Assembly (NCBI RefSeq): GCF_040869045.1
Contig: NC_090320.1
Span: forward strand, 117,313,112-117,377,111
Length of the DNA stretch: 64,000 nucleotides
Reading direction: 5' to 3'
Source of the DNA: Eurosta solidaginis
Taxonomy: Eukaryota > Arthropoda > Insecta > Diptera > Tephritidae
Below are positions 12,201-23,420 of the stretch, piece by piece (within the stretch, counting starts at the first letter, position 1; the number at the start of each line of letters is the position of its first letter). The notes below the pieces were generated by a model. The model saw nothing but the letters and a program-made list of their open reading frames with translations. It was not told where the DNA came from and made no database searches. The position numbers were made by a program, and so were the translations under genes.

Positions 12201-14705
12201 CAGCTAGACCCCTCCTCGTAAGCCCTAGGCCAAACAAAACAATTTAAATGTGGGAATTATGTGCTATTTACGTGCTCAATAGTACCAAAAAGAATTCGGG
12301 TTTTTGACAACTTTTAATGATTTTTTTAAAAGTTCAAAAGTGGGGGGTCCAGCTGGACGTCCAGCTAGACTCCCCCCCCTCGTAAGCACTGGGCCAAATA
12401 AAACAATTTAAATGTGGGAATTATGTGCTATTTACGTGCTCAATAGTGCCAAAAAGAATTCGGGGTTTTGACAACTTTTAATGATTTTTTTAAAACTTCA
12501 AAAGTGGGGGGTCCAGCTGGACGTCCAGCTAGACCTTCCTCGTAAGCACTAGACCAAACAAAACAATTTAAATGTGGGAATTATGTGCTATTTACGTGCT
12601 CAATAGTGCCAAAAAGAATTGAGGTTTTTGACAACTTTTAATGATTTTTTTAAAAGTTCAAAAGTGGGGGGTCCAGCTGGACGTCCAGCTAGACCCCCCC
12701 TCGTAAGCACTGGGCCAAATAAAACAATTTAAATGTGGGAATTATGTGCTATTTACGTGCTCAATAGTGCCAAAAAGAATTCGGTTTTTTGACAACTTTT
12801 AATGATTTTTTTAAAACTTCAAAAGTGGGGAGTCCAGCTGGACGTCCAGCTAGACCCCCCCCCCCCCCCTCGTAAGCACTAGGCCAAACAAAACAATTTA
12901 AAGGTGGGAATTATGTGCTATTTACGTGCTCAATAGTGCCAAAAAGAATTTGGGTTTTTGACAACTTTTAATGATTTTTTTTAAAACTTCAAAAGTGGGG
13001 GGTCCAGCTGGACGTCCAGCTAGACCCCCCCTCGTAAGCCCTAGGCCAAACAAAACAATTTAAATGTGGGAATTATGTGCTATTTACGTGCTCAATAGTG
13101 CCAAAAAGAATTCGGGTTTTTGACAACTTTTAATGATTTTTTTAAAACTTCAAAAGTGGGGGGTCCAGCTGGACGTCCAGCTAGACCCCCCCCCCCTCGT
13201 AAGCACTAGGCCAAACAAAACAATTTAAATGTGGGAATTATGTGCTATTTACGTGCTCAATAGTGCCAAAAAGAATTCGGGTTTTTGACAACTTTTAATG
13301 ATTTTTTTTAAACTTCAAAAGTGGGGGGTCCAGCTGGACGTCCAGCTAGACCCCCTCCCCCTCATAAGCACTAGGTCAAACAAAAAAATTTAAATGTGGG
13401 AATTATGTGCTATTTACGTGCTCAATAGTGCCAAAAAGAATTCGGTTTTTTGACAACTTTTAAAACTTCTAAGTGAGGTCCCCTCGTAAGCACTAGGCCA
13501 AACAAAACAATTTAAATGTGGGAATTATGTGCTATTTACGTGCTCAATAGTGCCAAAAAGAATTCGGTTTTTTGACAACTTTTAATGATTGTTTTAAAAC
13601 TTCAAAAGTGAGGGGTCCAGTTGGACGTCCAAGGGGGGAGCGGGGGCATATAAACCCAGAGGAAAAATTGAAACGGGATAACTGCAGAATTTTGTGCTAT
13701 TTATGGGCTCGATAGTTCCAAAAACGATTCGTTTTTTTGACAACTTTTAATGTTTTTTTTAAAACATCAAAAGTGTGGGTCCAGCTGCACGTCCAGCTAG
13801 ACCCCTCCTCGTAAGCCCTAGGCCAAACAAAACAATTTAAATGTGGGAATTATGTGCTCTTTACGTGCTCAATAGTGTCAAAAAGAATTCGGGTTTTTGA
13901 CAACTTTTAATGATTTTTTTTAAACTTCAAAAGTGGGGGGCCTAGCTGGACCCCCCCCTCGTAAGCACTGGGCCAAACAAAACAATTTAAATTTGGGAAT
14001 TATGTGCTCTTTACGTGCTCAATAGTGCCAAAAAGAATTCGGGTTTTTGACAACTTTTAATGATTTTTTTAAAGCTTCAAAAGTGGGGGGTCCAGCTGGA
14101 CGTCCAGCTAGACCCCTCCTCGTAAGCCCTAGGCCAAACAAAACAATTTAAATGTGGGAATTATGTGCTCTTTACGTGCTCAATAGTGCCAAAAAGAATT
14201 CGGGTTTTTGACAACTTTTAATGATTTTTTTAAAGCTTCAAAAGTGGGGGGTCCAGCTGGACGTCCAGCTAGACCCCTCCTCGTAAGCCCTAGGCCAAAC
14301 AAAACAATTTAAATGTGGGAATTATGTGTTATTTACGTGCTCAATAGTGCGAAAAAGAATTCGGGTTTTTGACAACTTTTAATGATTTTTTTAAAAGTTC
14401 AAAAGTGGGGGGTCCAGCTAGACCACCCCCCCCCCCTCGTAAGCACTGGGCCAAATAAAACAATTTTAATGTGGGAATTATGTGCTATTTACGTGCTCAA
14501 TAGTGCCAAAAAGAATTTGGGTTTTTGACAACTTTTAATGATTTTTTTAAAACTTCAAAAGTGGGGGGGTCCAGCTGGACGTCCAGCTAGACCCCCCCCC
14601 CCCTCGTAAGCACTAGACTAAACAAAACAATTTAAATGTGGGAATTATGTGCTATTTACGTGCTCAATAGTGCCAAAAAGAATTCGGGTTTTTGACAACT
14701 TTTAC
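6291..14705 (+). repeat. Higher-order repeat of 4364-4370 bp, two copies
   Basis: The block 6291-10340 recurs at 10655-14705. Matching landmarks are 6341 and 10705 (TTACATGCTC), 8251 and 12621 (GAGGTTTTTG), 9251 and 13616 (TCCAGTTGGACGTCCAAGG), and 10316 and 14681. The offset stays at 4364-4370 over 4 kb, and most of the difference is C-run length. Copy 1 stops exactly at the N gap. The bases after the gap (10441-10650) repeat 9860-10070 before the second copy starts. It is either a recent duplication or an assembly artefact. Confidence 0.85.
10341..10440. other. Assembly gap (100 N)
   Basis: Exactly 100 N bases, the usual placeholder for a gap of unknown length. It lies inside the satellite at the end of the first 4.36-kb higher-order copy, so copy number and order across it cannot be trusted. 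Confidence 1.
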
Positions 14706-14823
14706 TAATTTTTTTAAAACTTCAAAAGTGGGGCGTCCAGCTGGACGTCCAGCTAGACCCCCCCCCCCCCCTAGTAAGCACTAGGCCAAACAAAACAATT
14801 TAAATGTGGGAATTATGTGCTAT

Positions 14824-15903
14824 TTACGTCATAGCACTAGGTCAAACAAAAAATTTTAATGTGGGAATTATGTGCTATTTATGTGCTCCAACATAAGCTA
14901 CGGTCTGTCCAGAAAACCAGAGGATGACAAGGGGGGAGCGGGGGCATATAAACCCAGAGGAAAAATCGAAACGGGATAGGTGCAGAATTTTGTGGCCCTA
15001 GGCCAAACAAAACAATTTAAAAGTGGGAATTATGTGCTTTTTACGTGCTCAATAGTGCCAAAAAGAATTCGGGTTTTTGACTACTTTTAATGATTTTTTT
15101 AAAAGTTCAAAAGTGGGGGGTCCAGCTGGACGTCCAGCTAGACCCCCCCCTCGTAAGCACTAGGCCAAAAAAAAACAATTTAAATGTGGGAACTATGTGC
15201 TATTTACGTGCTCAATAGTGCCAAAAAGAATTCGGTTTTTTGACAACTTTTAATGATTTTTTAAAACTTCAAAAGTTGGGGGTCCAGCTGGACGTCCAGC
15301 TAGACCCCCCCTCGTAAGAACTAGGCCAAACAAAACAATTTAAATGTGGGAATTATGTGCTATTTACGTCATAGGACTAGGTCAAACAAAAAATTTAAAT
15401 GTGGGAATTATGTGCTATTTATGTGCTCCAACATAAGCTACGGTCTGTCCAGAAAACCAGAGGGTGACAAGGGGGGAGCGGGGGTATATAAACCCAGAGG
15501 AAAAATCGAAACGGGATAGGTGCAGAATTTTGTGGCCCTAGGCCAAACAAAACAATTTAAAAGTGGGAGTTATGTGATTTTTACGTGCTCAATAGTGCCA
15601 AAAAGAATTCGGTTTTTTGACAACTTTTAATGATTTTTTTAAAACTTCTAAAGAGGGGGGTCTAGCTGGACGTCCAGCTAGACCCCCCCTCGTAAGCACT
15701 AGACCAAACAAAACAATTTAAATGTGGGAATTATGTGCTATTAACGTGCTCAATAGTGCCAAAAAGAATTCGGTTTTTTGACAACTTTTAATGATTTTTT
15801 TAAAACTTCAAAAGAGGGGGGGGGGGGGGTCCAGCTACACGTCCAGCTAGACCCCCCCCTCGTAAGCACTAGGCCAAACAAAACAATTTAAATGTGGGAA
15901 TTA
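14824..15903 (+). repeat. 540-bp higher-order variant, two copies
   Basis: A rearranged monomer in which the A unit breaks at TTACGTCATAG and jumps into a B unit occurs at 14824 and again at 15364, 540 bp apart. Both copies then run through GGTGCAGAATTTTGTGGCCC, another fusion not seen earlier in the array. This marks the distal part of the forward arm, next to the orientation switch. Confidence 0.8.
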
Positions 15904-15962
15904 TGTGCTATTTACGTGCTCAATAGTGCCAAAAAGAATTCGGGTTTTTAACAACTTTTAAT

Positions 15963-18900
15963 AATGAGCCCATAAATAGAAAAAAATTCTGCACCTATAC
16001 CGTTTCGATTTTTCCTCTGGGTTTATATGCCCCCGCTCCCCCCTTGTCACCCTCTGTTTTTCTGGACAGACCGTAGCTTATGTTGGAGCACATAAATAGC
16101 ACATAATTCCCACATTTAAATTTTTTTGTTTGACCTAGTGCTTACGAGGGGGGTCTAGCTGGACCCCCCACTTTTGAAGTTTTAAAAAAATCGTTAAAAG
16201 TTGTCAAAAAAACCGAATTCTTTTTGGCACTATTGAGCACGTAAATAGCACATAATTCCCACATTTAAATTGTTTTGTTTGGCCTAGTGCTTACGAGGGG
16301 GGGGGGGTCTAGCTGGACGTCCAGCTGGACCCACCTCTTTTGATGTTTTAAAAAAAACATTAAAAGTTGTCAAAAAACGAATCGTTTTGGGAACTATCGA
16401 GCCCATAAATAGCACAAAATTCTGCACCTATCCCGTTTCGATTTTTCCTCTGGGTTTATATGCCCCGCCCCCCCCCCCCCCCCTTGTCATCCTCTGTTTT
16501 TCTGGACAGACCGTAGTTTATGTTGGAGCACATAAATAGCACATAATTCCCACATTTAAATTTTTTTGTTTGACCTAGTGCTTACGAGGGGGGTCTAGCT
16601 GGACCCCCCACTTTTGAAGTTTTAAAAAAATCATTAAAAGTTGTCAAAAAACCGAATTCTTTTTGGCACTATTGAGCACGTAAATAGCACATAATTCCCA
16701 CATTTAAATTGTTTTGTTTGGCCTAGTGCTTACGAGGGGGGGGGGTCTAGCTGGACGTCCGGCTGGACCCCCCACTTTGGAAGTTTTAAAAAATCAAAAA
16801 CCGAATTCTTTTGGCACTATTGAGCACGCAAATAGCACATAATTCCCACATTTAAATTGTTTTGTTTGGCCTAGTCTTACGAGGGGGGGGGGGGGGGTCT
16901 AGCTGGACGTCCAGCTGGACCCACCACTTTTGATGTTTTAAAAAAACATTAAAAGTTGTCAAAAAAATGAATCGTTTTTGAAACTATCGACCCCATAAAT
17001 AGCACAAAATTCTGCACCTATCCCGTTTTCGATTTTTCCTCTGGGCTTATATGCCCCCGCTCCCCTCCCCCCCCTTGTCACCCTCTGTTTTTCTGGACAG
17101 ACCGTGGCTTATGTTGGAGCACATAAATAGCACATAATTCCCACATTTAAATTTTTTTGTTTGACCTAGTTCTTATGAGGGGGGGGTCTAGCTGGACGTC
17201 CAGCTGGACCCCCCACTTTTGAAGTTTTAAAAAATCATTAAAAGTTGTCAAAAAACCGAATTCTTTTTGGCACTATTGATCACGTAAATAGCACATAATT
17301 CCCACATTTAAATTGTTTTGTTTGGCCTAGTGCTTACTTTTGAAGTTTTAAAAAAATCATTAAAAGTTGTCAAAAAACCGAATTCTTTTTGGCACTATTG
17401 AGCACGTAAATAGCACATAATTCCCACATTTAAATTGTTTTGTTTGGTCTAGTGCTTACGATTGGGGGTCTAGCTGGACCCCCCACTTTAGAAGTTTTAA
17501 AAAAATCATTAAAAGTTGTCAAAAAACCCGATTTCTTTTTGGCACTATTGAGCACGTAAATAGCTCATAATTCCCACATTTAAATTTTTTTGTTTGACCT
17601 AGTGCTTATGAGGGGGGGGGGGGGGGGGGGGGGTCCTAGCTGGACCCCCACTTTTGAAGTTATAAAAAAATCATTAAAAGTTGTCAAAAACCCGAATTCT
17701 TTTTGGAACTATTGAGCACGTAAATAGCACATAATTCCCACATTTAAATTGTTTTGTTTGGCCTAGTGCTTACGAGGGGGATCTAGCTGGACCCCCACTT
17801 TTGAAGTTTTAAAAAAATCATTAAAAGTTGTCAAAAAACCGAATTCTTTTTGGCACTATTGAGCACGTAAATAGCACATAATTCCCACATTTAAATTGTT
17901 TTGTTTGGCCTAGTGCTTACGAGGGGGGTCTAGCTGGACGTCCAGCTGGACCCCCACTTTTGAAGTTTTAAAAAAATCATTAAAAGTTGTCAAAACCCCG
18001 AATTCTTTTTGGCAGTATTGAGCACGTAAATAACACATAATTCCCACATTTAAATTGTTTTGTTTGGCCTAGGGCTTACGAGGGGGGGTCTAGCTGGACG
18101 TCCAGCTGTACCCACCACTTTTGATGTTTAAAAAAAAACATTAAAGTTGTCAAAAAAACGAATCGTTTTTGGAACTATCGAGCCCATAAATAGCACAAAA
18201 TTCTGCACCTATCCCGTTTCGATTTTTCCGTCTGGGGTTATATGCCCCTGCTCCCCCCCTTGTCAACCCTCTGTTTTTCTGGACAGACCGTAGCTTATGT
18301 TGGAGCACATAATTCCCACATTTTAAATTGTTTTGTTTGGCCTCGTGCTTACGAGGGTGGTCTAGCTGGACGTCCAGCTGGACCCCCCCACTTTAGAAGT
18401 TTTAAAAAAACCATTAAAAGTTGTCAAAAAATCGAATTATTTTTGGCACTATTGAGCACGTAAATAGCTCATAATTCCCACATTTAAATTTTTTGTTTGA
18501 CCTAGTGCTTATGAGGGGGGGGTCTAGCTGGACCCCGCACTTTTGAAGTTTTAAAAAAATCATTAAAAGTTGTCAAAAACCGAATTCTTTTTGGCACTAT
18601 TGAGCACGTAAATAGCACATAATTCCCACATTTAAATTGTTTTGTTTGGCCTACTGCTTACGAGGGGGGGGGGGGTCTAGCTGGACCCCCCACTTTTGAA
18701 GTTTTAAAAAAATCATTAAAAGTTGTCAAAAAAACGAATCGTTTTTGGAACTATCGAGCCCATAAATAGCACAAAATTCTGCACCTATCCCGTTTCGATT
18801 TTTCCGTCTGGGGAAATATGCCCCCGCTCCCCCCTTGTCAACCCTCTGTTTTTCTGGACAGACCGTAGCTTATGTTGGAGCACATAAATAGCACATAATT

Positions 18901-19115
18901 CACATTTAAATTTTTTTGTTTGACCTAGTGATTATGAGGGGGGGGGGGTCTAGCTGGACGTCCAGCTGGACCCCCCATTTTGAGGTTAAAAAAAAGTACT
19001 TAAATTTTGAGCACAAAATTTTTAATTTTGGAAACAAATTAGCACATAAATAGCACATAAAACCTGGGCTACCGAATTTCGAATCCATCGTGGGGGGGGG
19101 GGGGGGGGGTCCAGC
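15963..19115 (-). repeat. Satellite array, inverted arm
   Basis: The same A and B monomers now read in reverse complement, for example CATAATTCCCACATTTAAAT followed by GTTTTGTTTGGCCTAGTGC. The switch occurs inside a monomer at about 15962, where forward AACAACTTTTAAT meets reverse GAGCCCATAAATAG. The arm decays at its end: 18960-19115 is a diverged copy closing with a long G tract and TCCAGCTTGAC. The arm is shorter and more rearranged than the forward one, with partial monomers near 16790 and 17340. Confidence 0.95.
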
Positions 19116-20060
19116 TTGACGGACCTATATAATTGATATGAATTTCTCATTAAAATCAATATATTTTTTTGAAATCTCCAACATTGAAGGTTTCTTCGTT
19201 TCTTCTTAGTACGAAACCGCATGATAAAATAGATTTTGTTTCTTAATCAAATCTAGAGCTTAATTTTAAATATAAAGCAAATATATATATACGAATATAA
19301 AGAAAGAACAAACAAAAATATATAAACATATATTAAATTTATATGAAGGTAAGAATTAAATCCATTTTTGATTTTTGAATTTTTGAGTTGTAGGAAATGC
19401 AATTTGTGTGCAGGGGGATATAGCTACGAAAGTCTCTAATCCATAAGCGTAAAAGAAACTTTTAAATAAATAGAAGTTATCAGACTTCTCATAAATATGT
19501 AAATATGTTGGAATGCAAAACAAAACAAAAAAAATTATCTACCCACATACTACGCAAGTATGTATACTTCATAAACAACCAAAAAAGAAAAAAAAAACAA
19601 TTTTTGATTGAATCCATTTCGACTGTTAAGAGTAACGATGCGCTGGCATGCGTAAATTGCTAGCGGTAGTATGAGTATAGAAGTAAAATTTATAAAATAG
19701 AAGCTGAATTTGTAAAGAAAAACAAAAAGAGAAGAAATACAGCTGAGTGAACTAACCACCTATGTACATGTAAAGATGTATGTATGTACATATATTTGTT
19801 CTGTTTTTGAGAAACCCTTTTAAGAGAAGTTTTCAGCACCCCGACGCAACTCATCAGGCGCCTGCTGACATCACTCGGAAAAATGTAAGTGCTCTTTAAT
19901 TTATTACTCTTTATTCTATATATTGATATATGGGTAAAGCAATGCAATCTCGTAAAAGGTGCAAAGCCTTGTAGTTATGTATATATAGATAATACTTTGT
20001 TTAAGAAAGAGATCGTGTTGGTTTCCTATATAATTTGGTATCTCTTTAAAGCTGGAGACA
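19116..20060. other. AT-rich non-coding DNA beside the satellite
   Basis: No convincing gene. It is rich in A and T runs and short TATG/TACA repeats (about 19780-19800). A good splice-donor match, ATGTAAGTG, lies at about 19885 after a more GC-balanced stretch (19835-19884), but no supporting exon could be recognised. Confidence 0.6.
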
Positions 20061-20255
20061 TTGGTGATTTATCGGTAACCGTATCGGTAACCTTATACCA
20101 GCTGATTCGACCAACCTTATGAGAATCAATGCAATCGATTATTGGTGCCACTAAGGTCGTAACCGTACCAATTGGGTTTTGGTTTACTGTCGTAACGATA
20201 AAGAGCTGATTACGTTAGGGATACGGATACAGCGATACGACATACGGCACCAATG
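20061..20255. mobile_element. Small MITE-like element with imperfect inverted ends
   Basis: The left end, CATTGGTGATTTATCGGTAA, and the reverse complement of the right end, CATTGGTGCCGTATGTCGTA, match imperfectly for about 50 bp. Both continue with GTATCC-like repeats toward a CTGAT core. The length is about 195 bp with no coding capacity. This fits a non-autonomous TIR element. I see no clear target-site duplication, so the boundaries are tentative. Confidence 0.5.
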
Positions 20256-20456
20256 ACTCCGGCTTAAATCAGGGCTCTTCAAAATTTAAAGTGCGCCTGT
20301 ATTAGTGAGAGCGCAATCGTCGCAATATTCGTGCGGGTGAGTTGATTTTTCATTTATTCGCTTACTAGCGAGCAACGAGCTAACAACAAGATCTTTTATT
20401 TATTTGAATAAGCAAAATGACAAATGAAGATTATTTATGTTACCCAAATTAAGCAA

Positions 20457-20882
20457 ATGCAATGCAATTTATGCTACAAATGCTTTGCAGAAAGCAAACT
20501 ATTTTCTCTAAAATGACATTTTACCGTTTTCCATAATAACATTGACAAATTAAATCAAAATAATAAAGAAAAGAAGCTGGCATTTCTAGAAACCATAAAA
20601 TACTGGTTAATAGGTATGGAATGCTTTGCTGAAGAAATCAAGCCAAAAACGTATTTAAAAAACGAATTGTCATCCTTAATTTCTTTTGACATTGTCAAAG
20701 CGGGTAGACCATTATCTGATGGTAAATTTATCAAAAATGTACTGTTAAAAGTTGTAAAGAAATTAAATTTTAATTGATTGAAACAGTACCTGTATCTTCG
20801 GCCACTCTTATGCGTCGTACCGACCATCTAGGTATGTGCATTAAAGATAAAATATTAAAAGTTTGGAAGATTGTACATTTTT
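20457..20882 (+). pseudogene. hAT transposase pseudogene, N-terminal part (BED zinc finger, GTF2IRD2/ZBED-like)
   Basis: Reading + from 20457 gives a BED-like finger, CNLCYKCF with a later HFTVFH pair. Next come a basic stretch, the family signature GRPLSDGKFIKNVLLKVV, and then VPVSSATLMRRTDHL, which matches the usual phosphorylation-like VPLSxxTVxRR block. The ORF is dead: a TGA interrupts the finger (20517-20519) and the frame shifts near 20778. It ends at 20882, where the 5.4-kb dispersed element begins, and resumes at 26307. Assignment to the GTF2IRD2/ZBED branch of hAT is from family knowledge. Confidence 0.75.
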
Positions 20883-21696
20883 ATACTCAGTTGAGCAGAG
20901 CTCATAGAGTACATTAACTTTGATTGGATAACGGTTGGTTGTACAGGTATAAAGGAATCGAGATAGATATAGACTTCCATATATCAAAATCATCAGTATC
21001 GAAAAAAAATTTGATTGAGCCATGTCCGTCCGTCCGTTCGTCCGTTAACACAATAACTTGAGTAAATTTTGAGGTATCTTGACGAAATTTGGTATGTAGG
21101 TTCCTGGGCACTCATCTCAGATCGCTATTTAAAATGAACGATATCGGACTATAACCACGCCCACTTTTTCGATATCGAAAATTTCGAAAAATCGAAAAGT
21201 GCGATAATTCATTAAACTTGGTAGGTGGGTTGAACTTATGACGCAGAATAGAAAATAAGTAAAATTTTGGACAATGGGCGTGGCACCGCCCACTTTTAAA
21301 AGAAGGTAATTTAGAAGTTTTGCAAGCTGTAATTTGGCAGTCGTTGAATATATCATGATGAAATTTGGCAGGAACGTTACTTGTATTACTATATGTATGC
21401 TTAATAAAAATTAGCAAAATCGGAGAACGACCACGCCCACTTTTAAAAAAAAATTTTTTTAAAGTAAAATTGTAACAAAAAATTTAATATCTTAACAGTA
21501 TATAAGTAAATTACGTCAACATTCAACTCCAGTAATGATATGGTGCAACAAAATACAAAAATAAAAGAAAATTTCAAAATGGGCGTGGCTCCGCCTTTTT
21601 TTAATTTAATTTGTCTAGGATACTTTTAACGCCATAAGTCGAACAAAAATTAACCAATCCTTTTGAAATTTGGTAGGGGCATAGGTTTAATCACCC

Positions 21697-22745
21697 CTAT
21701 TCTGCATTTCGATTACGTTCCCGTTCTACGCTCCGCTTCAATCGAAGTTTGGTATTCTGCATTACGACGGAATCGTAAAGAGAAGAGGAAGAGCAAATAA
21801 TTTTTCGAAATCAGCTGTTGGTAGGAATGTGTGAACATTGGAACAAAATAAATTAAAGAAAATTTGTAAATAACACTGAAAAACGTTTATATTTCATTAG
21901 CCACGCCATTTTGTATAAAAAAGCAATAGAATATATTGCCGCAGTGTTATATTTTTTTGAGTGAAGTGCTTTCATAATTGTAAGTGTGTTTTTGTCGTTC
22001 TCTTGGCCAATTCCCTGCCGTGGCCACCAAGTTTTGTTAAAACGGACTCCTGCATGAATATAGTTGACATTTTCTGAATTTTAAGGATGCTACTTTCATT
22101 GCGCTGGCCTAAAATACTTTATAAAGGTTTATTTATTCTTTCCGCAAGGATTGTTTACGTTTTCGCTTCACCTTCCTCTACGCCGGCAGCTTGCTTTGGC
22201 ATATAACTGGACCCAACGAACAGACACAAATTATAGCTGTCTATTATAATGGAATCATTTATGGAGTTGGAAAGCAACGCATACGAAAATTGCCAGGCGA
22301 GAATGGAAAGGAAAATATTGCGAGATTTGTGTAACCCATTTGAGATGAGTGACGAATTGTAAGAAATTGAACTTAAAAGTGGTAAAGTTTAATGACTTAT
22401 TTTCTTATTTAGGTTAGTTAGATACTTTTGCGGGGCAAATACGTCCAAGGACTTCGACATCGACATGTTGTTTTTGACCTGGAAACATATAAAAAACAAT
22501 CATCATCAAGCCTTCTACGTTTCTTAACAAGTTTTACTTACATTTTTGTTAAAATTCTGTTATAAATAAAATAAAAAGAAAATATTTTCCGTCAACTAAT
22601 TTGCGACTTAGAAAAACGGAACTGCGATCGAAATGCAGAATACACAAAATCGAACGATTCGAAATTGGATCGAAAGAGATTGGAACACAGAATACCAAAA
22701 TTGCCAAATCGAAAAAATTCCAATCCAAGTCGAAATGCAGAATAG
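21697..22745 (+). mobile_element. PIF/Harbinger-derived TIR element, internally deleted
   Basis: This is a 1049-bp insert in the dispersed element. Its left end is CTATTCTGCATTTCGATT, and the reverse complement of its right end is CTATTCTGCATTTCGACTT. The motif TATTCTGCATTTCGA recurs near both ends (21751, 22636, 22693 regions). Inside is the start of a Harbinger-type transposase gene with an intron but no DDE core, so the element is non-autonomous. It is flanked by a ~215-bp direct repeat of the host element (21481-21696 and 22749-22965). Confidence 0.7.
22249..22527 (+). pseudogene. PIF/Harbinger transposase N-terminal remnant, two exons
   Basis: Exon 1 (22249-22358) starts with ATG and encodes the family N-terminal signature LRDLCNPFEMSDE. 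A GTAAGA donor and a TTTCTTATTTAG acceptor bound a 54-bp intron. Exon 2 (22413-22527) continues in frame with LLVRYFCG and reaches TAA after 38 codons. HARBI1-like proteins are about 350 aa with a DDE nuclease domain; none of that remains here. The same exon-intron-exon layout is seen in the fragment at 56164-56880 on the other strand. Confidence 0.65.
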
Positions 22746-23420
22746 AGCTGAATATCTTTAAAGTATATAAGTAAATTATGTCAACATTGAACTCCAGTAA
22801 TGATATGGTGCAACAAAATACAAAAACAAAAGAAACTTTCAAAGTGGGCGTGGCTCCGTCCTTTTTCATTTGATTTGTCTAGGATGCATTTAATGCCATA
22901 AGTTGAACAAATATTTACCAATCCTTGTGAAATTTGCTAGGCGCTTAGATTCTAGGACGATAACTATTTTTTGTGAAAAAGGGCGAAATCGGTTGAAGCC
23001 ACACCCAGTTTTTATACACAGTAGATCGTCTGTCCTTCCGCTCGGCCGTTAACACGATAACTTGAGCAAAAATCGATATATCTTTACTAAACTCAGTTCA
23101 CATAATTACCTGAACACACTTTGTATTGGTATAAAAAATGGCCGAAATCCGACTATGACCACGCCCACTTTTTCGATTTCGAAAATTACGAAAAATGAAA
23201 AAATGTCATAATTGTATACCAAATACGAAAAAAGGGATGAAACATGGTAATTGCATTGGTTTATTGGCGCAAAATATAACTTTAGAAAAAAACTTTGTAA
23301 AATGGGTGTGACACCTACCATATTAAGTAGAAGAAAATGAAAAAGTTCTGCAGGGCGAAATCGAAAGCCCATGGAATCATGGCAGGAATACTATTCATGG
23401 TATTACATATATAAATAAAT

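Larger units (their letters stand above)
1..15962 (+). repeat. Satellite array, forward arm (about 160-bp A and 270-bp B monomers)
   Basis: Head-to-tail satellite filling the first 16 kb, very roughly 80-90 monomers. The common A monomer is about 160 bp: it runs from CGTAAGCACTAGGCCAAAC through ATGTGGGAATTATGTGC and AAAAAGAATTCGG to a G-rich end. Neighbours meet at a C/G tract and a near-palindrome, GGGGGGTCCAGCTGGACG followed by TCCAGCTAGACCCCCC. A shortened junction (one half only) is also common. The longer B monomer (for example 667-937) carries about 105 extra bases holding GCGGGGGCATATAA. Copies differ by point changes and by C-run length. No gene is present; open frames here are translations of the repeat. 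Confidence 0.97.

Noticed and set aside
19835..19890. Possible exon ending at ATGTAAGTG
   Set aside because: The donor match is good, but no acceptor, protein similarity or reading frame supports an exon.
21112..21417. Open frames on the minus strand of the dispersed element
   Set aside because: They consist of the repeated ACGCCCAC and TCGATATCGAAAA modules in translation and have no recognisable domain.
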